Shown in pieces: positions 10,605 through 19,710 of a stretch of DNA of 64,000 nt. The notes under the pieces were generated by a model. That model was not told the DNA's origin. It was given only the letters and a program-made list of their open reading frames with translations, and searched no databases. The DNA is from Diploptera punctata (lineage: Eukaryota > Arthropoda > Insecta > Blattodea > Blaberidae). The DNA lies in assembly GCA_030220185.1 (NCBI GenBank), contig JASPKZ010009956.1:181101-245100 (forward strand), written 5' to 3'. The translations under genes and the position numbers were made by a program. Within the stretch, counting starts at the first letter, position 1. Each line of letters begins with the position of its first letter.

Positions 10605-11030
10605 TATAACATATTACATACATCATTACCTTATTATTTATCACACCGCTTCACTAAACTCTCTGATACACATAACTTAGATACCCGATCCCTTGAACAC
10701 AGTGTCCTTTATATCCCTCCTCATCGTACTACCTATTATTCGAAATCTTTTACAGTTTCTCTTGCTAGAACATGGAATTTACTTCCACCCTATGTCAGAG
10801 ACTGCCAAACTTTACCATCTTTCAGAAATAAATTGAAAATAAAATCACTAACAGAAACAACTCACTAATATTACTTTTTAAGAAAAATAGACTTAGGATT
10901 TGTTAATATATTTACCTAATGCCTTGTATAGAAAGCATAGATTAATTCATTGTAGTGTATTACTTTCTTTGTATTTTTTTTTTCTTTTCTTTTTATGTAT
11001 AGTAGATTTGTGCTGTTATTTCTTTTTTTA

Positions 11031-11140
11031 TTCATTGTATCATTAATTTAATTTTCTTTTTTTCTTTTTTTATTCATTGTATCATTAATTTAATTTTCTT
11101 TTTTTCTTTTTTTATTCATTGTATCATTAACTTAATTTTA
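11031..11140. repeat. 42-bp tandem repeat in LINE 3' UTR
   Basis: The word TTCATTGTATCATTAA recurs at 11031, 11073 and 11115, giving a 42-bp period over about 2.6 units. Confidence 0.85.
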
Positions 11141-11216
11141 ATTGTATTTAGTTTCATTCTGTTATTAGACATTCATTTCATTATTATTCAATATGACAGA
11201 TAATTAATTGTTCAAT

Positions 11217-11390
11217 GACTATTATTGTAACTTTTTTATATTCATATGTAACATATGTTTGTCCTGTTTAATATGACTATTATTGTATTTTTTTGTATTC
11301 ATATGTAACATATGTTTGTCCTGTTTAATATGACTATTATTGTAATTTTTTTTGTATTCATATGTAACATATGCTTGTTCTGGTGAGTGG
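11217..11390. repeat. 57-58-bp tandem repeat in LINE 3' UTR
   Basis: GACTATTATTGTA followed by TTCATATGTAACATATG recurs at 11217, 11275 and 11332: three near-identical units. The ATATGTAACATAT core of each unit is nearly self-complementary. Confidence 0.85.
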
Positions 11391-11569
11391 AAGAGAAGGC
11401 CACATGGCCTTAACTCCACCAGGCTAAATAAATTTATTCTAAATCTATTCTAAACCAGTACATGCCCCGTGGTTCTGCCCGGAAGATATGAAGCCTTGGA
11501 CTGGTCTGTTACAGCGCGGAATTAATTAGTAAATATCCAGTCTCCAATAGTATCAAGTGCGTTCGAACT

Positions 11570-12203
11570 GGCAAAGTTATGTTTGCAGAGTGACTGGTTT
11601 ATGATTGGATACTCCGTACTCAGTCACCCACTTTCCGTTCTAACTATGCTCATTGTGTTAGACGAATCGGGTTCAAACTCCGATTTTCACTACTTTTCAA
11701 GCTTCTGAATTCCTACATTCCTACTTACCTGGCGTCCAGATTTGTGAAGTTATCCTCTTACCACAATATTGACACTAGGTCACAATATAGCAGTCTGCTA
11801 ACAATTCATCTTCATAGCACTTCCTCCTATTCTACTTCCTTCACAGTAGCCTCTGCCCGCTCCTGGAATCTCCTTCCTCAAGATATCAGGGGTTGCCGCA
11901 CACTTGGCACCTTTAAGTCACGCTTATACAGTTACCCGTTGTCTAATAATTAATTTTTCTCTATTTATTAAATGTTATACTATGTCATTAATATTTTCCT
12001 CGTTTTTTTATATATCTTGTACATGTTATATATCTAATTCGTTAAATTTAGAGTAAATCAAAATACATTATAAATATTAATTGTATTGTATTCATAACTT
12101 GTAATAGTATATATTGTAATTTAGATTTAAGACTATTTTTTTTAAACCTGGTTGAGTGGTAGACAAGGCCTTAAGGCCTTAACTCTGCCAGGTAAAATAA
12201 AGC
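11570..12203 (+). mobile_element. CR1-like LINE 3' end (second copy)
   Basis: 5'-truncated. Frames give FKLLNSYIPTYLASRF-type remnants, then the open stretch SSYHNIDTRSQYSSLLTIHL, FTVASARSWNLLPQDIRGC, RTLGTFKSRLYSYPL and a stop at 11951. The UTR ends GGTTGAGTGGTAGACAAGGC…CTTAACTCTGCCAGGTAAAA, running into (ATT)n. Closest relatives in the window are 45838-48740 and 62574-63665. Confidence 0.8.

Positions 12204-12260
<57 letters not shown>
12204..12260. repeat. (ATT)n microsatellite
   Basis: Tail of the CR1-like LINE. The LINE-B fragment begins immediately after it. Confidence 0.95.
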
Positions 12261-12261
12261 C

Positions 12262-12758
12262 ATCGTTAAATTCATATGGTGGGATAAGCATATTTGGAAA
12301 GACACAAAAAAAATATTGGTAAAACATTGGTGGAATCTGTTGCAATGTATGGAAGTGAGGTATGGACAATCAATAAGTACTACAAGAATAGACTAATAGC
12401 TCTATAAATGGATTATTTACGGAGAAGTGCCAGAAAGTCTAGATTAGAACATGTCACAAATAAGGAAATTAGAAACATAATGGAAGCAGAAGAAAGCATA
12501 ATTGAAAGAATTGAGGAGAAGGAATTAATTAAAGTGGTTACGACATGTCTTAAGAATGGAAGATGAGCGATGGCCAAAGCAACTATATGAATGGCATCCG
12601 AAAAGAAAGAAGAAAAGAGGGAGACCAAGGTTAACATGGAAGGAAAACATGAAGACAGTAATGCAAGCTAGAGGGCTAAGCATCGAAGATGCCCAAGACC
12701 GTAGGCTTTGGAGGTTTGGCACGGTAAGACGGCAGCAGCTGTAAAAACACGAAGACAG

Positions 12759-12759
<1 letters not shown>
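12262..12759 (+). mobile_element. LINE-B fragment, plus, between two (ATT)n tracts
   Basis: It carries the same 3' region as 2760-3262: the CATATGGTGGGATAAGCATA lead-in, the YGSEVWTINKYYKNR segment, a frameshift, then MEDERWPKQLYEWHPKRKKK, RGRPRLTWKENMK and a QQL stop at 12742. A duplicated AATT near 12528 shifts the frame within the GHVLRM block. (ATT)n lies on both sides: either the LINE's own tail is (ATT)n, or it landed inside the older CR1-like (ATT)n tract. Confidence 0.8.

Positions 12760-12848
<89 letters not shown>
12760..12848. repeat. (ATT)n microsatellite, about 29 units
   Basis: Pure trinucleotide run directly after LINE-B. Open frames of poly-Ile or poly-Asn across it are artefacts. 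Confidence 0.95.
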
Positions 12849-12849
12849 G

Positions 12850-13389
12850 AGACATTTATTTTTCTTTTCATGTCACATTTTATTTTTATTGCGTAATGTC
12901 AAAATTTAATTATAATATCGAAATAATAAAGAGTTATTGCTATAAAGTAAAATATTCTAATAAAAGTGCTTCCTTGTTATAAAAGCCGTAAGTTGTCTCT
13001 GAGAATGTTATCCTTCTGCATCTTATGAATGAGTATTGTTTATAAGGAAAAAAAAACAGTGTTTTATCAAGGGGCCTGAGTGTAGTAATAGTTAGCTCTC
13101 AAAAGTGTAACGTTAGAAATAAAATAAAATAAGTTAAAATATCTTCTCAGGTAAAATCCGTCGTCCTCAATTTTTAAAATACGTTATCTTTATGCCTGTA
13201 GGCCTTTGAGGACATCCGTCCCATCTTCAGCAGTTCATTCTTCGCTACAGCATCCAGGTTGATGTTTGATGCTGCTGGTCCTAATGTGGCTTTGTCGTGA
13301 CTCTCCACCTCAACGGTTTTTAACAATAAAGTTAGAAGTCTCGGCTTGAAATCCCGGTTCAGCCATTTATTTTTTATTTCATTTAATAC
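12850..13389. other. Unassigned stretch with an 82-codon minus frame
   Basis: No family recognised. The minus frame at 13174-13422 includes FKPRLLTLLLKTVEVESHD and LLKMGRMSSKAYRHKD, of fairly protein-like composition, but its start overlaps a LINE tail. It could be a fragment of an old coding sequence. I assign no function. Confidence 0.3.
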
Positions 13390-13455
13390 ATTATTTGCTG
13401 GTTGAGTGGAAGAGAAGAACATATGGCCTTAACTCTATCAGATTAAATAAAGCTT
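13390..13455 (+). mobile_element. Severely truncated CR1-like LINE tail
   Basis: Only the last 66 bp of the family is present: GGTTGAGTGGAAGAGAAGAA…CCTTAACTCTATCAG, then AATAAAGCTTTATCC. No coding part remains. Confidence 0.75.
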
Positions 13456-13456
13456 T

Positions 13457-13720
13457 ATCCATCACTGTGGTCTCTAGGTAGCGTGCTGCCTTGTCACGCA
13501 GCGGGCTCTGGTTCGATTCCCGGTCGGTACAGGCTCCTGTGTGAAGTTTTATTCGGGGTTTTTCCTCACCTGTAAGAGAAATGTTAGGAAGCTTAGGACC
13601 CAACGGTCTTCGAAAATCATCTGACCATCATTATCACCCTCATCACTATCATCATCCTTCACCGGTTTGTAAAGCAACGGGGAGCTTGGGGCTGTACGTT
13701 ATAGGCTCGTAGTAAAGTCA
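13457..13720 (+). mobile_element. SINE-D copy, plus, diverged
   Basis: Head with GTCTCTAGGTAGCGTGC (box A) and GGTTCGATTCC (box B). The body follows the family as far as CGACGGTCTTCGAAAA-like words, then an alternate tail (AGCAACGGGGAGCTTGGGG). It lies immediately next to the LINE tail at 13390-13455. Confidence 0.75.
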
Positions 13721-13954
13721 CTAAATTCACTGTTTTAAATATTGTGAATTGTTGTAAATAGTTGATGCCCTACCTCGGTAGCTAGTCGGTTCCTGTTTCA
13801 GGGTGAGCGCTGAGATTCCTATCTATATAGGGTTCGGAAGGAGAAATGCGTTGAAAGCGGTCAATAACTAATTATTATTTCAATTATTTTATTTTTGTGT
13901 ATTTCTTGTGTTTGAAGGTATATTTATCAACGAACCATCATAGCAGTACAAATA

Positions 13955-14825
13955 TGAACAGAATTGTCATATTGGAAACATATAAATTATGGAGTCAGCC
14001 AAGGATGCCCTCTATCACCACTTCTATTTAATGTATACATTAATGCTATCATCAGACACTGGAGATTGACAGTTCATGGTAATATTCCTGTCTCAAGACA
14101 CACAATTTTAGACACACTCTTATATGCAGATGATCAGGCTCTTTTCGGCAATAATGAAGATGAATTACAATATTCCACTCATCATCTTAATATAATAGCC
14201 CAACGATTTAACATGGAAATATCAACAACAAAATCTAAAGTTATGGCCTTTCAAGGAAAATTCCCAGTAAGAAGTAAAATTTGTATTCAGAATTCAATAT
14301 TAGAGCAAGTTAATTCATTTAAATACTTAGGATATAATCTAACTTATAATGAGGAATGTGATATATCCTTTAAAATACAAAACTATAATAAAGATTTAAG
14401 AATTATCAACCAAGTTTTTAAACCATCAAAAGTGCAGAGACACACAAGAATGAAAATCTATAAAATTCTCGCTAGACCCATAATTTGTTATGGCAGTGAA
14501 GCTTGGACCTTCAGAACCCAGGATGATCGTCATATTACAGTCACGGAGATGAAATTTCTGCGACGAACTGCAGGTTATAGCCTTCTAGACCACCAAAGAA
14601 ATTCAACAATAGCCAGAGAGTTAAACCTATAACATCGTACCTCCAAGAATATAGAAACAATTGGCTAGCCCATATTCAGCGCATGGATCGTCACAGAATA
14701 CCAAAACAAATTCTTCACTACATTCCTCGAGGCAGAAGATCTGTGGGTCGACCTTTTCGGAGATGGCGGGAGACCGTAACGAGCCACTGGGCCTAATACT
14801 TGAAAGGACGATCACGATGATTATT
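13955..14825 (+). mobile_element. LINE-C copy: reverse transcriptase core and C-terminus
   Basis: One long frame (to 14632) carries polymerase motifs in order: GVSQGCPLSPLLFNVYIN, then the catalytic LLYADDQALF near 14123, then FNMEISTTKSKVMAFQG, VNSFKYLGYNL, ICYGSEAWTFRTQDDRHITV and KFLRRTAGYSL. After a frameshift near 14632 the C-terminal region continues with an NWLAHIQRMDRHRIPKQILH-type segment, YIPRGRRSVGRPFRRWRE and the GLILERT-type tail. Earlier polymerase blocks and the endonuclease are missing, so the copy is 5'-truncated and dead. Confidence 0.88.
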
Positions 14826-14829
14826 ATTT

Positions 14830-15485
14830 TATTTTTCATCTCTGCCACTTAACTGCACTTTGCACTATAAAGATAAGACTTTTTTGTCCCTGGCCTTCGA
14901 TATATTACTAATGACGACTTATGAATTTGAGAAATTTTCCCTAAGTCCAAAATCGTTGTTACAAGACTTTTTAACCATATAATTTAGATCTTCTTCCAAC
15001 GAAGTGTTGAGTATATGTCCCCTAATTTGTCCACATGAGTTTCGTATCGAAGTCAGGACCCTTTATTCCTATATATGGTCGTATATCCTAACTCTGAATT
15101 TGGTTGGTTAGAATGTTCAATCACATGTCTTCTAAGGGCGTAAATATATTTATTTAACCTCCAACCTACATTTGTAATTTTATTCTCACGGCTAGGGAGC
15201 ATGTTTACGAGTTTGGGCTTTCCGCGATTGTAAGTTTTGGAGTTTGACGTTTTCTCCCAAACGTGATTTTTGAAGCTAGACTCAGATCAAGGATTTCAGG
15301 TCTAAGTTGAGGGGTTACCTATTTATGACTTATTTTATTTAGGTTTTTCTACCGCTCCATGTGAGAACTTTTTCCAATAATATGTATACTAGATTTACTT
15401 TTCATACTATATTCAGTTCATTCTTTGTTTATTCATTAATCATATTTCTTAATCACTATACTAGATTAGGGCGTATCTTATTCGC
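14830..15485. other. Unassigned stretch
   Basis: AT-rich, without open frames of interest or recognised repeats. Confidence 0.45.
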
Positions 15486-15486
15486 T

Positions 15487-15590
15487 ACAAGCTACCACAC
15501 CTATCATTCTCTAGTAAAGCTGCAAAGTATAGCATGATAATGCTATGATTGCATTGGAAGATCTGTCTTGGGGCAGAATTACTATAGATG
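15487..15590 (+). mobile_element. SINE-D 3' tail fragment
   Basis: GCTACCACACCTATCATTC…GCAAAGTATAGCAT…GGGGCAGAATTACTATAGA corresponds to the alternate 3' tail of the SINE-D copy at 1430-1530 in opposite orientation. The head is missing. Confidence 0.65.
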
Positions 15591-15597
15591 TATATAT

Positions 15598-15624
15598 ATG
15601 TATATATATATATATATATATATA
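15598..15624. repeat. (TA)n microsatellite, Tc1 target
   Basis: TA run whose last TA (15623-15624) serves as the target duplication of the Tc1 element that starts at 15625. Confidence 0.9.
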
Positions 15625-17135
15625 CACTGCTCAAAAAAATTAGGGGATATTGTAGAATAACCTATTAAGACTATGTTTTTTTGGAATAGTATTAGATGCA
15701 ATCACTTTCTATTATTCCAAGATAATGTAAATAAGCGTTTGAAGTTGTTACGTAACCTCGGTACCACACCAGAGGGCAGTGTCTGTACTGTTGATGTGAA
15801 AGAGTGGTGTGGGGGTGAATGTTTTGTTGCTGTTTTTAAATCCAGTCCAGTTTTCAGTTAGTGAATGACTTGCCTTAGGGACAGTGATGCCTCGACAATG
15901 TGATTTACCTGAACCAATGGCTTGGAGGGCCATAGGAAGGATGGAAGCTGGACAGACACAACAAGAGGTGGCACAAGCCATTGGGGTGTCTCAAAGCGTG
16001 ATTTCCAGTCTTTGGAATCATTTTCAAAGAACATACTGTTCACAGAAGAGCCGGACAAGGTCGACCAAGGGCAACAACAGCAAGGGATGACCGTTACCTC
16101 TTGTTAACAGCCCGTCGGAATAGACAGCAGAATGCAACTCAACTGCGAAATACACTTCAAACAGCAACAGTACGCAGGGTGTCAACTCAAACTGTCCCTA
16201 ATCGACTGCATGGAAGTGGTCTCTATGCCCGTAGGCCCATGGTGTGTGCCAGGTTAACTCCACAACACCGTAGAGATCGCAGAAACTGGGCGGAGGAACA
16301 TCGTGGGTGGAGGCATGCTGAATGGAGATCAGTTCTTTTTTTCTGATGAGTCGCGATTCAACATGGAATGTGATAGTCGGCGTGTATTCATCTGGAGAGA
16401 AAAAGGGACACGAAACAATCCAGCTTTTGTACGTGAAAGATCCCCATATGCTAACGGTGGATTGATGGTGTAGGCAGGAGTCAGTAGTGGTGGACGTACG
16501 GACCTCTACGTTATCCAAGGTGGTACTTTGACTGCGGTAAAGTATAGAGATGGGATTCTCCGACCTTTTGTCGTGCCTTATGCTGATGCCATAGGTGATT
16601 CTTTTCTTTTTATGGACGATAATGCACGACGCCACAGAGCTGGCTTGGTGGACGACATGCTGGAAGTGGAGGGTATCGAGCGTATGCAATGGCCAGCTTC
16701 CTCCCCGGACTTAAATCCGATAGAGCATGTGTGGGATGCATTAGGCAGGTGCATTGCAGGCAGACCAGCACCTCCCACAACTGTTCCAGAGCTGCACATT
16801 GCTCTTATGGAAGAGTGGCCACATAACCCCCAAGAACTCATTGCTAACCTCATTGCATCAATGCCATACAGGTGTGAGACAGTGCTGGCCGTTCGAGGAG
16901 ACCATACACCATACTAAAGAAACATTTTCACCCATGTTAATGTTGCTTTGTTTGTTTGCCATATTCCTAATCAGGATCTCTTTGACCTCTGGTGTGGTAC
17001 AGAGGTTACGTAATGACTTCAAACTCTTGTTGACATTCTTTTGGAGTAATAGAAAGTGATTGCATCTAATACTGTTCCTAAAAACATAGTCTTAATAGGT
17101 TATTCTACAATATCCCCTAATTTTTTTGAGCAGTG
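15625..17135 (+). mobile_element. Full-length Tc1-like DNA transposon
   Basis: Inverted ends begin CACTGCTCAAAAAAATTAGG on the left and, read on minus, identically on the right. Similarity between the ends extends to about 95 bp (left 15625-15720, right 17040-17135), including CCTATTAAGACTATG and AGATGCAATCACTTTC. TA duplications flank it (15623-15624 and 17136-17137). Total 1,511 bp, the usual size for a Tc1 family member. It carries one transposase gene (15884-16917), now broken. Confidence 0.95.
15884..16917 (+). pseudogene. Tc1-type DD34E transposase, broken
   Basis: Cut-and-paste transposase that would bind the inverted ends and move the element by a DDE catalytic centre. The first frame from ATG 15884 holds an N-terminal helix-turn-helix (QTQQEVAQAIGVSQSVISSL). 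The second frame (16101-16346) holds the linker to the catalytic core. The third (to 16917) holds the rest. Catalytic residues are visible: D in SDES (codon 16345), D in MDDNARRH (codon 16618) and E in NPIEHVW (codon 16723), with 34 residues between the last two. Defects: a frameshift near 16045, one extra T in the T-run at 16334-16342, and an in-frame TAG at 16471 where Trp is expected. All catalytic residues survive, so inactivation is by frame damage only. Confidence 0.93.
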
Positions 17136-17137
17136 TA

Positions 17138-17405
17138 GTTATAACATCTAAATATATAAGCGTTACTGCTATAAAGTAAATATTCTCTTTAAAAATTGTT
17201 AACTGTTATGTTGGCCACTAGATGGTGTTGGAACGAATTCCCACTACCTCTTGTGTGAATTGAGAATACTACATATATAAGAAAAAAATCTATGTTTGTT
17301 TTGGAATTCTTGAGTAGCTCGGTTGGTTAGAGCGCTAAACGTACAGAGTTTATAGACTCGGGTTCAAATCCCGACTCAAGCATTCATTTTTCTTTCATAT
17401 CATAT
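17138..17405 (+). repeat. tRNA-like repeat unit, family 1, plus
   Basis: It starts right at the Tc1 border (GTTATAACATCTAAATATA) and runs through AGATGGTGTTGGAACGAATT, CTACCTCTTGTGTGAATTGA and GTTTTGGAATT into a tRNA-like module (17309-17380), ending TTCTTTCATATCATATATA. The same unit, tandem on minus, occupies 19217-19680, and a palindromic pair lies at 41755-42134. Confidence 0.85.
17309..17380 (+). tRNA. tRNA-like module, family 1
   Basis: Cloverleaf by eye: acceptor CTTGAG/CTCAAG; TA; D arm GCTC-GGTTGGTTA-GAGC; anticodon arm that pairs as 6 bp (CTAAAC/GTTTAT, last pair weak) around a 7-nt loop GTACAGA, or 5 bp around a 9-nt loop; T arm TCGGG-TTCAAAT-CCCGA. Boxes A (TAGCTCGGTTGG) and B (GGTTCAAATCC) are intact, so Pol III transcription is plausible. 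The anticodon arm is two bases too long for a normal tRNA and the acceptor is short, so I doubt it decodes. It sits within a repeated unit. Confidence 0.5.
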
Positions 17406-17459
17406 ATATTACCCATCCAAGTGTTTTGTGCAGGCGGAAAATATGTTAACTAACAAACT

Positions 17460-17800
17460 GTTTTTCTCTTTTCACCCCTTACGATGTTGCCACTTCCTGT
17501 CCTTTGAATTATGTTGTTTGATTGGCAGGTAGAGAGCTGACAAATACTACATATTTTAATGATGCGTCGTCCTGCTCGGTCAGTGGCAGAATGACTAACT
17601 TGACAACCCTGTTACTTTTGGGGTTACGCCTAGGAATGAGCTGTCTCTTCCTTGCCCTTCTCATTGCATGTTGTCACTTGTGATTTATTGTCAGGCTGGT
17701 AACAGAGAGACGACAAATACTGTGACTTTAAATGATCCGACCGCTTGAGCGTTCGATGCTTAAATGACTAATTTGACAACCATGTTAAGATTTTTCACAC
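17460..17800. repeat. Diverged tandem duplication, about 173-bp offset
   Basis: The block around GACAAATACTACATATTTTA…ATGACTAACTTGACAACCCT (17539-17610) is repeated about 173 bp on (17712-17795) as GACAAATACTGTGACTTTAA…ATGACTAATTTGACAACCAT. It is clearly older than the LINE and SINE copies around it. No coding frame. Confidence 0.65.
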
Positions 17801-18014
17801 GTGTTTAGGGATTCTCCCCCCACATTTGAAGTTGAAAAATTTCAATACGTGATCGGATGTACAGTTTTCTCCTACATCCCTTCCATAGATTCAGTAGATC
17901 GGCGACACTAGCGCTAAAACTCTTCCCCTCCGCCCGTGAACAGTTAACTTGGATGTGTAATATATATATATATATATATATATGGAATGATAAGAAAAAT
18001 AAATGCCTGGATCT

Positions 18015-18052
18015 CTCAGAGATCCGGGTTCGAAACCCTTAAGCTTGCATTG
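18015..18052 (+). other. tRNA 3'-half-like remnant
   Basis: GAGATCCGGGTTCGAAACCC resembles a tRNA T arm with box B, followed by TTAAGCTTGC. There is no matching 5' half, so this is at most a fragment of a tRNA-derived repeat. Confidence 0.3.
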
Positions 18053-18075
18053 CTCAATGTTAAACATTTACTTAT

Positions 18076-18078
<3 letters not shown>

Positions 18079-18129
<51 letters not shown>
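18079..18129. repeat. (TA)n microsatellite
   Basis: Long TA run directly abutting the 3' tail of a minus-strand LINE-A copy. Confidence 0.95.
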
Positions 18130-18130
<1 letters not shown>

Positions 18131-18676
18131 TTACTTACTTACTCACTGGCACTATCGAACCCGTAGGTTCATGGCCGCGCGGACATACGCTCTCCATACA
18201 TCCCTATCCTGAGCTAATACTTTCCAATCATTCCCTGTAGAATCTACTTCCCTCAAATCATAGTTAATGTTATTCTCCCACCTCATTCTTGGTCTACCAA
18301 CTGGGCGTTTTCCCTCTGGCTTTCCTACAAGAACCTTTTATGCAAGTCTTTCATTCCCCATACGTGCAACATGTCCTGCCCATCGCAGTCTACGAGACTT
18401 AGCTGTTCTTATTATATCTGGCTTCCTATAAAGACCATGTAGTTCATTGTTATGGAGTCTTCTCCATTCTCCTGTCTGTTCATCTCTCTTTGGTCCAATA
18501 ATTTTCCTAAGTACTTTATTCTCAGATACTTGTAATCTCCTTTCCTCCCTTAAAGTAAGAGTCCATGTTTCGCAACCATATAATATAACTGGTAGAATAA
18601 TAGTTTTATATATTTTCAGTTTAACGTTTTCTGAAAGAAGTTGGGATATCAATGCATAATAGCACGCATTTCCAGA
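18130..18676 (-). mobile_element. LINE-A copy, C-terminal region, minus
   Basis: The 3' end is at the left (CTTACTTACTTACTCACTGG, the complement of the (TAAG)n tail). On minus: YKTIILPVILYGCETWTLTL, NKVLRKIIGPKRDEQTGEWR, RRLRWAGHVARMGNERLA, then a stop, so the frame breaks before the GRPRMRWENN block, which is present in the DNA at 18240-18310. The copy is cut at the left end of the polymerase domain. It lies between two (TA)n runs. Confidence 0.85.
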
Positions 18677-18719
18677 ATTGAGCCTTATAACATATATATA
18701 TATATATGTATTTATTTAT

Positions 18720-19210
18720 TAATTTATTTATTTATTTTTTACAATATTCGTTCAAGGATGGCATTAAATTACGGCTTCAAAACAGTGAAGTTTATTGACA
18801 TGCTATGGTTGAATGGCAAATTCAAAATTCTCGATAGAGTTTGTTTGTTTATATTACAGTATCTGGCTGACACAGTGTAGTGTTTATATTTTAGTAGTTT
18901 GCAGCTCCGCGCTGTCCATTTTGGTTTAATCTCGTATAGGTCCCATGGAACCATTGATCTTTCATATTTCAGCACACGTTCGCACAGTGGAATTAACAGA
19001 AATAGAGCAGTCCCCGCTGGATTTATACACAGCAAAAGACTCCACAGTTAAAACCTTAGTTTATAATAAACGCATTTTTTTTTATTTTAAGTGCTCGTAC
19101 ATCGTCATGACGTGGTAAGATTCCTTTCATCTATTCCGATGGCCCGGGTTCTACTCTAGCGAGATAAGCAATTTTAAATATTTCCGGGCATCTGTGCGTG
19201 GAGAGAAATA
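18720..19210. other. Unassigned stretch with an 88-codon minus frame
   Basis: The minus frame 18769-19035 (starting MLCINPAGTALFLLIPLCER) has no motif I recognise and no relative in the window. It could be chance. Confidence 0.3.
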
Positions 19211-19245
19211 TATATATATATGTGATGTGAAAAGAAAAATGAATG

Positions 19246-19317
19246 CTTGAGTCGGGATTTGAACCCGAGTCTCTAAACTCTGTACGTTTAGCGCTCTAAC
19301 CAACTGAGCTACTCAAG
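19246..19317 (-). tRNA. tRNA-like module, family 1, minus
   Basis: Same fold as 17309-17380. The anticodon arm here pairs fully as CTAAAC/GTTTAG around GTACAGA; T arm and boxes A and B intact. Part of a tandem repeat, so a repeat-borne tRNA-like sequence rather than a single-copy tRNA gene. Confidence 0.5.
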
Positions 19318-19543
19318 AATTCCAACACAAACATACATTTTTCTTATATATGTAGTATTCTCAATTCACACAAGAGGTAGTAGGAATTCGTTCCAACACC
19401 ATCTAGTGGCCTACATAACAGTTAAGCAATTTTTAAAGAGAATATTTACTTTATAGCAGTAACGCTTGTATATTTAGATGTTATAACTATATTTTTGACA
19501 TTTGGCAATGAAGGCAAATATGATATGAAAAGAAAAGTGAATG

Positions 19544-19615
19544 CTTGAGTCGGGATTTGAACCCGAGTCTCTAAACTCTGTACGTTTAGCGCTCTAACCA
19601 ACTGAGCTACTCAAG
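19544..19615 (-). tRNA. tRNA-like module, family 1, minus (tandem partner)
   Basis: Reads the same as the module at 19246-19317 by eye, 298 bp further on. The high identity suggests recent tandem duplication or homogenisation. Confidence 0.5.
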
Positions 19616-19710
19616 AATTCCAACACAAACATACATTTTTCTTATATATGTAGTATTCTCAATTCACACAAGAGGTAGTGGGAAAATATATATATTATAT
19701 ATATATATAT

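Larger units (their letters stand above)
10606..11440 (+). mobile_element. CR1-like LINE 3' end with long UTR
   Basis: The last codons of a LINE polyprotein: YNILHTSLPYYLSHRF, LDTRSLEHSVLYIPPHRT, YSKSFTVSLARTWNLLP, DCQTLPSFRNKLK, stop at 10866. The order TRS…SFTV…ARxWNxLP…FKxxL is typical of CR1/L2-type insect LINE C-termini (family knowledge; clade not proven). The UTR has two tandem blocks (42-bp units near 11031-11140; 57-58-bp units at 11217-11390) and ends GGTGAGTGGAAGAGAAGGCC…CCTTAACTCCACCAGG, then an AAATCTATTC-type tail, a subfamily tail shared with 58185-58265. Confidence 0.8.
19217..19680 (-). repeat. Tandem pair of tRNA-like repeat units, family 1, minus
   Basis: Two head-to-tail units with 298-bp spacing. 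Each has GATATGAAAAGAAAA, a tRNA-like module, AATTCCAACACAAACATACA, TCAATTCACACAAGAGGTAG, ACACCATCTAGTGGC and TTACTTTATAGCAGTAACG. The join carries GACATTTGGCAATGAAGGCA, which is also present at 42140-42160. The second unit is cut at 19680 by a GGAAAATATATA junction into (TA)n. Confidence 0.88.

Noticed and set aside
12668..12896. Poly-Ile frames on both strands
   Set aside because: Translations of the (ATT)n tract at 12760-12848.
16198..16689. 163-codon minus open frame across the Tc1 element
   Set aside because: It is antisense to the transposase, whose motifs are clear on plus.
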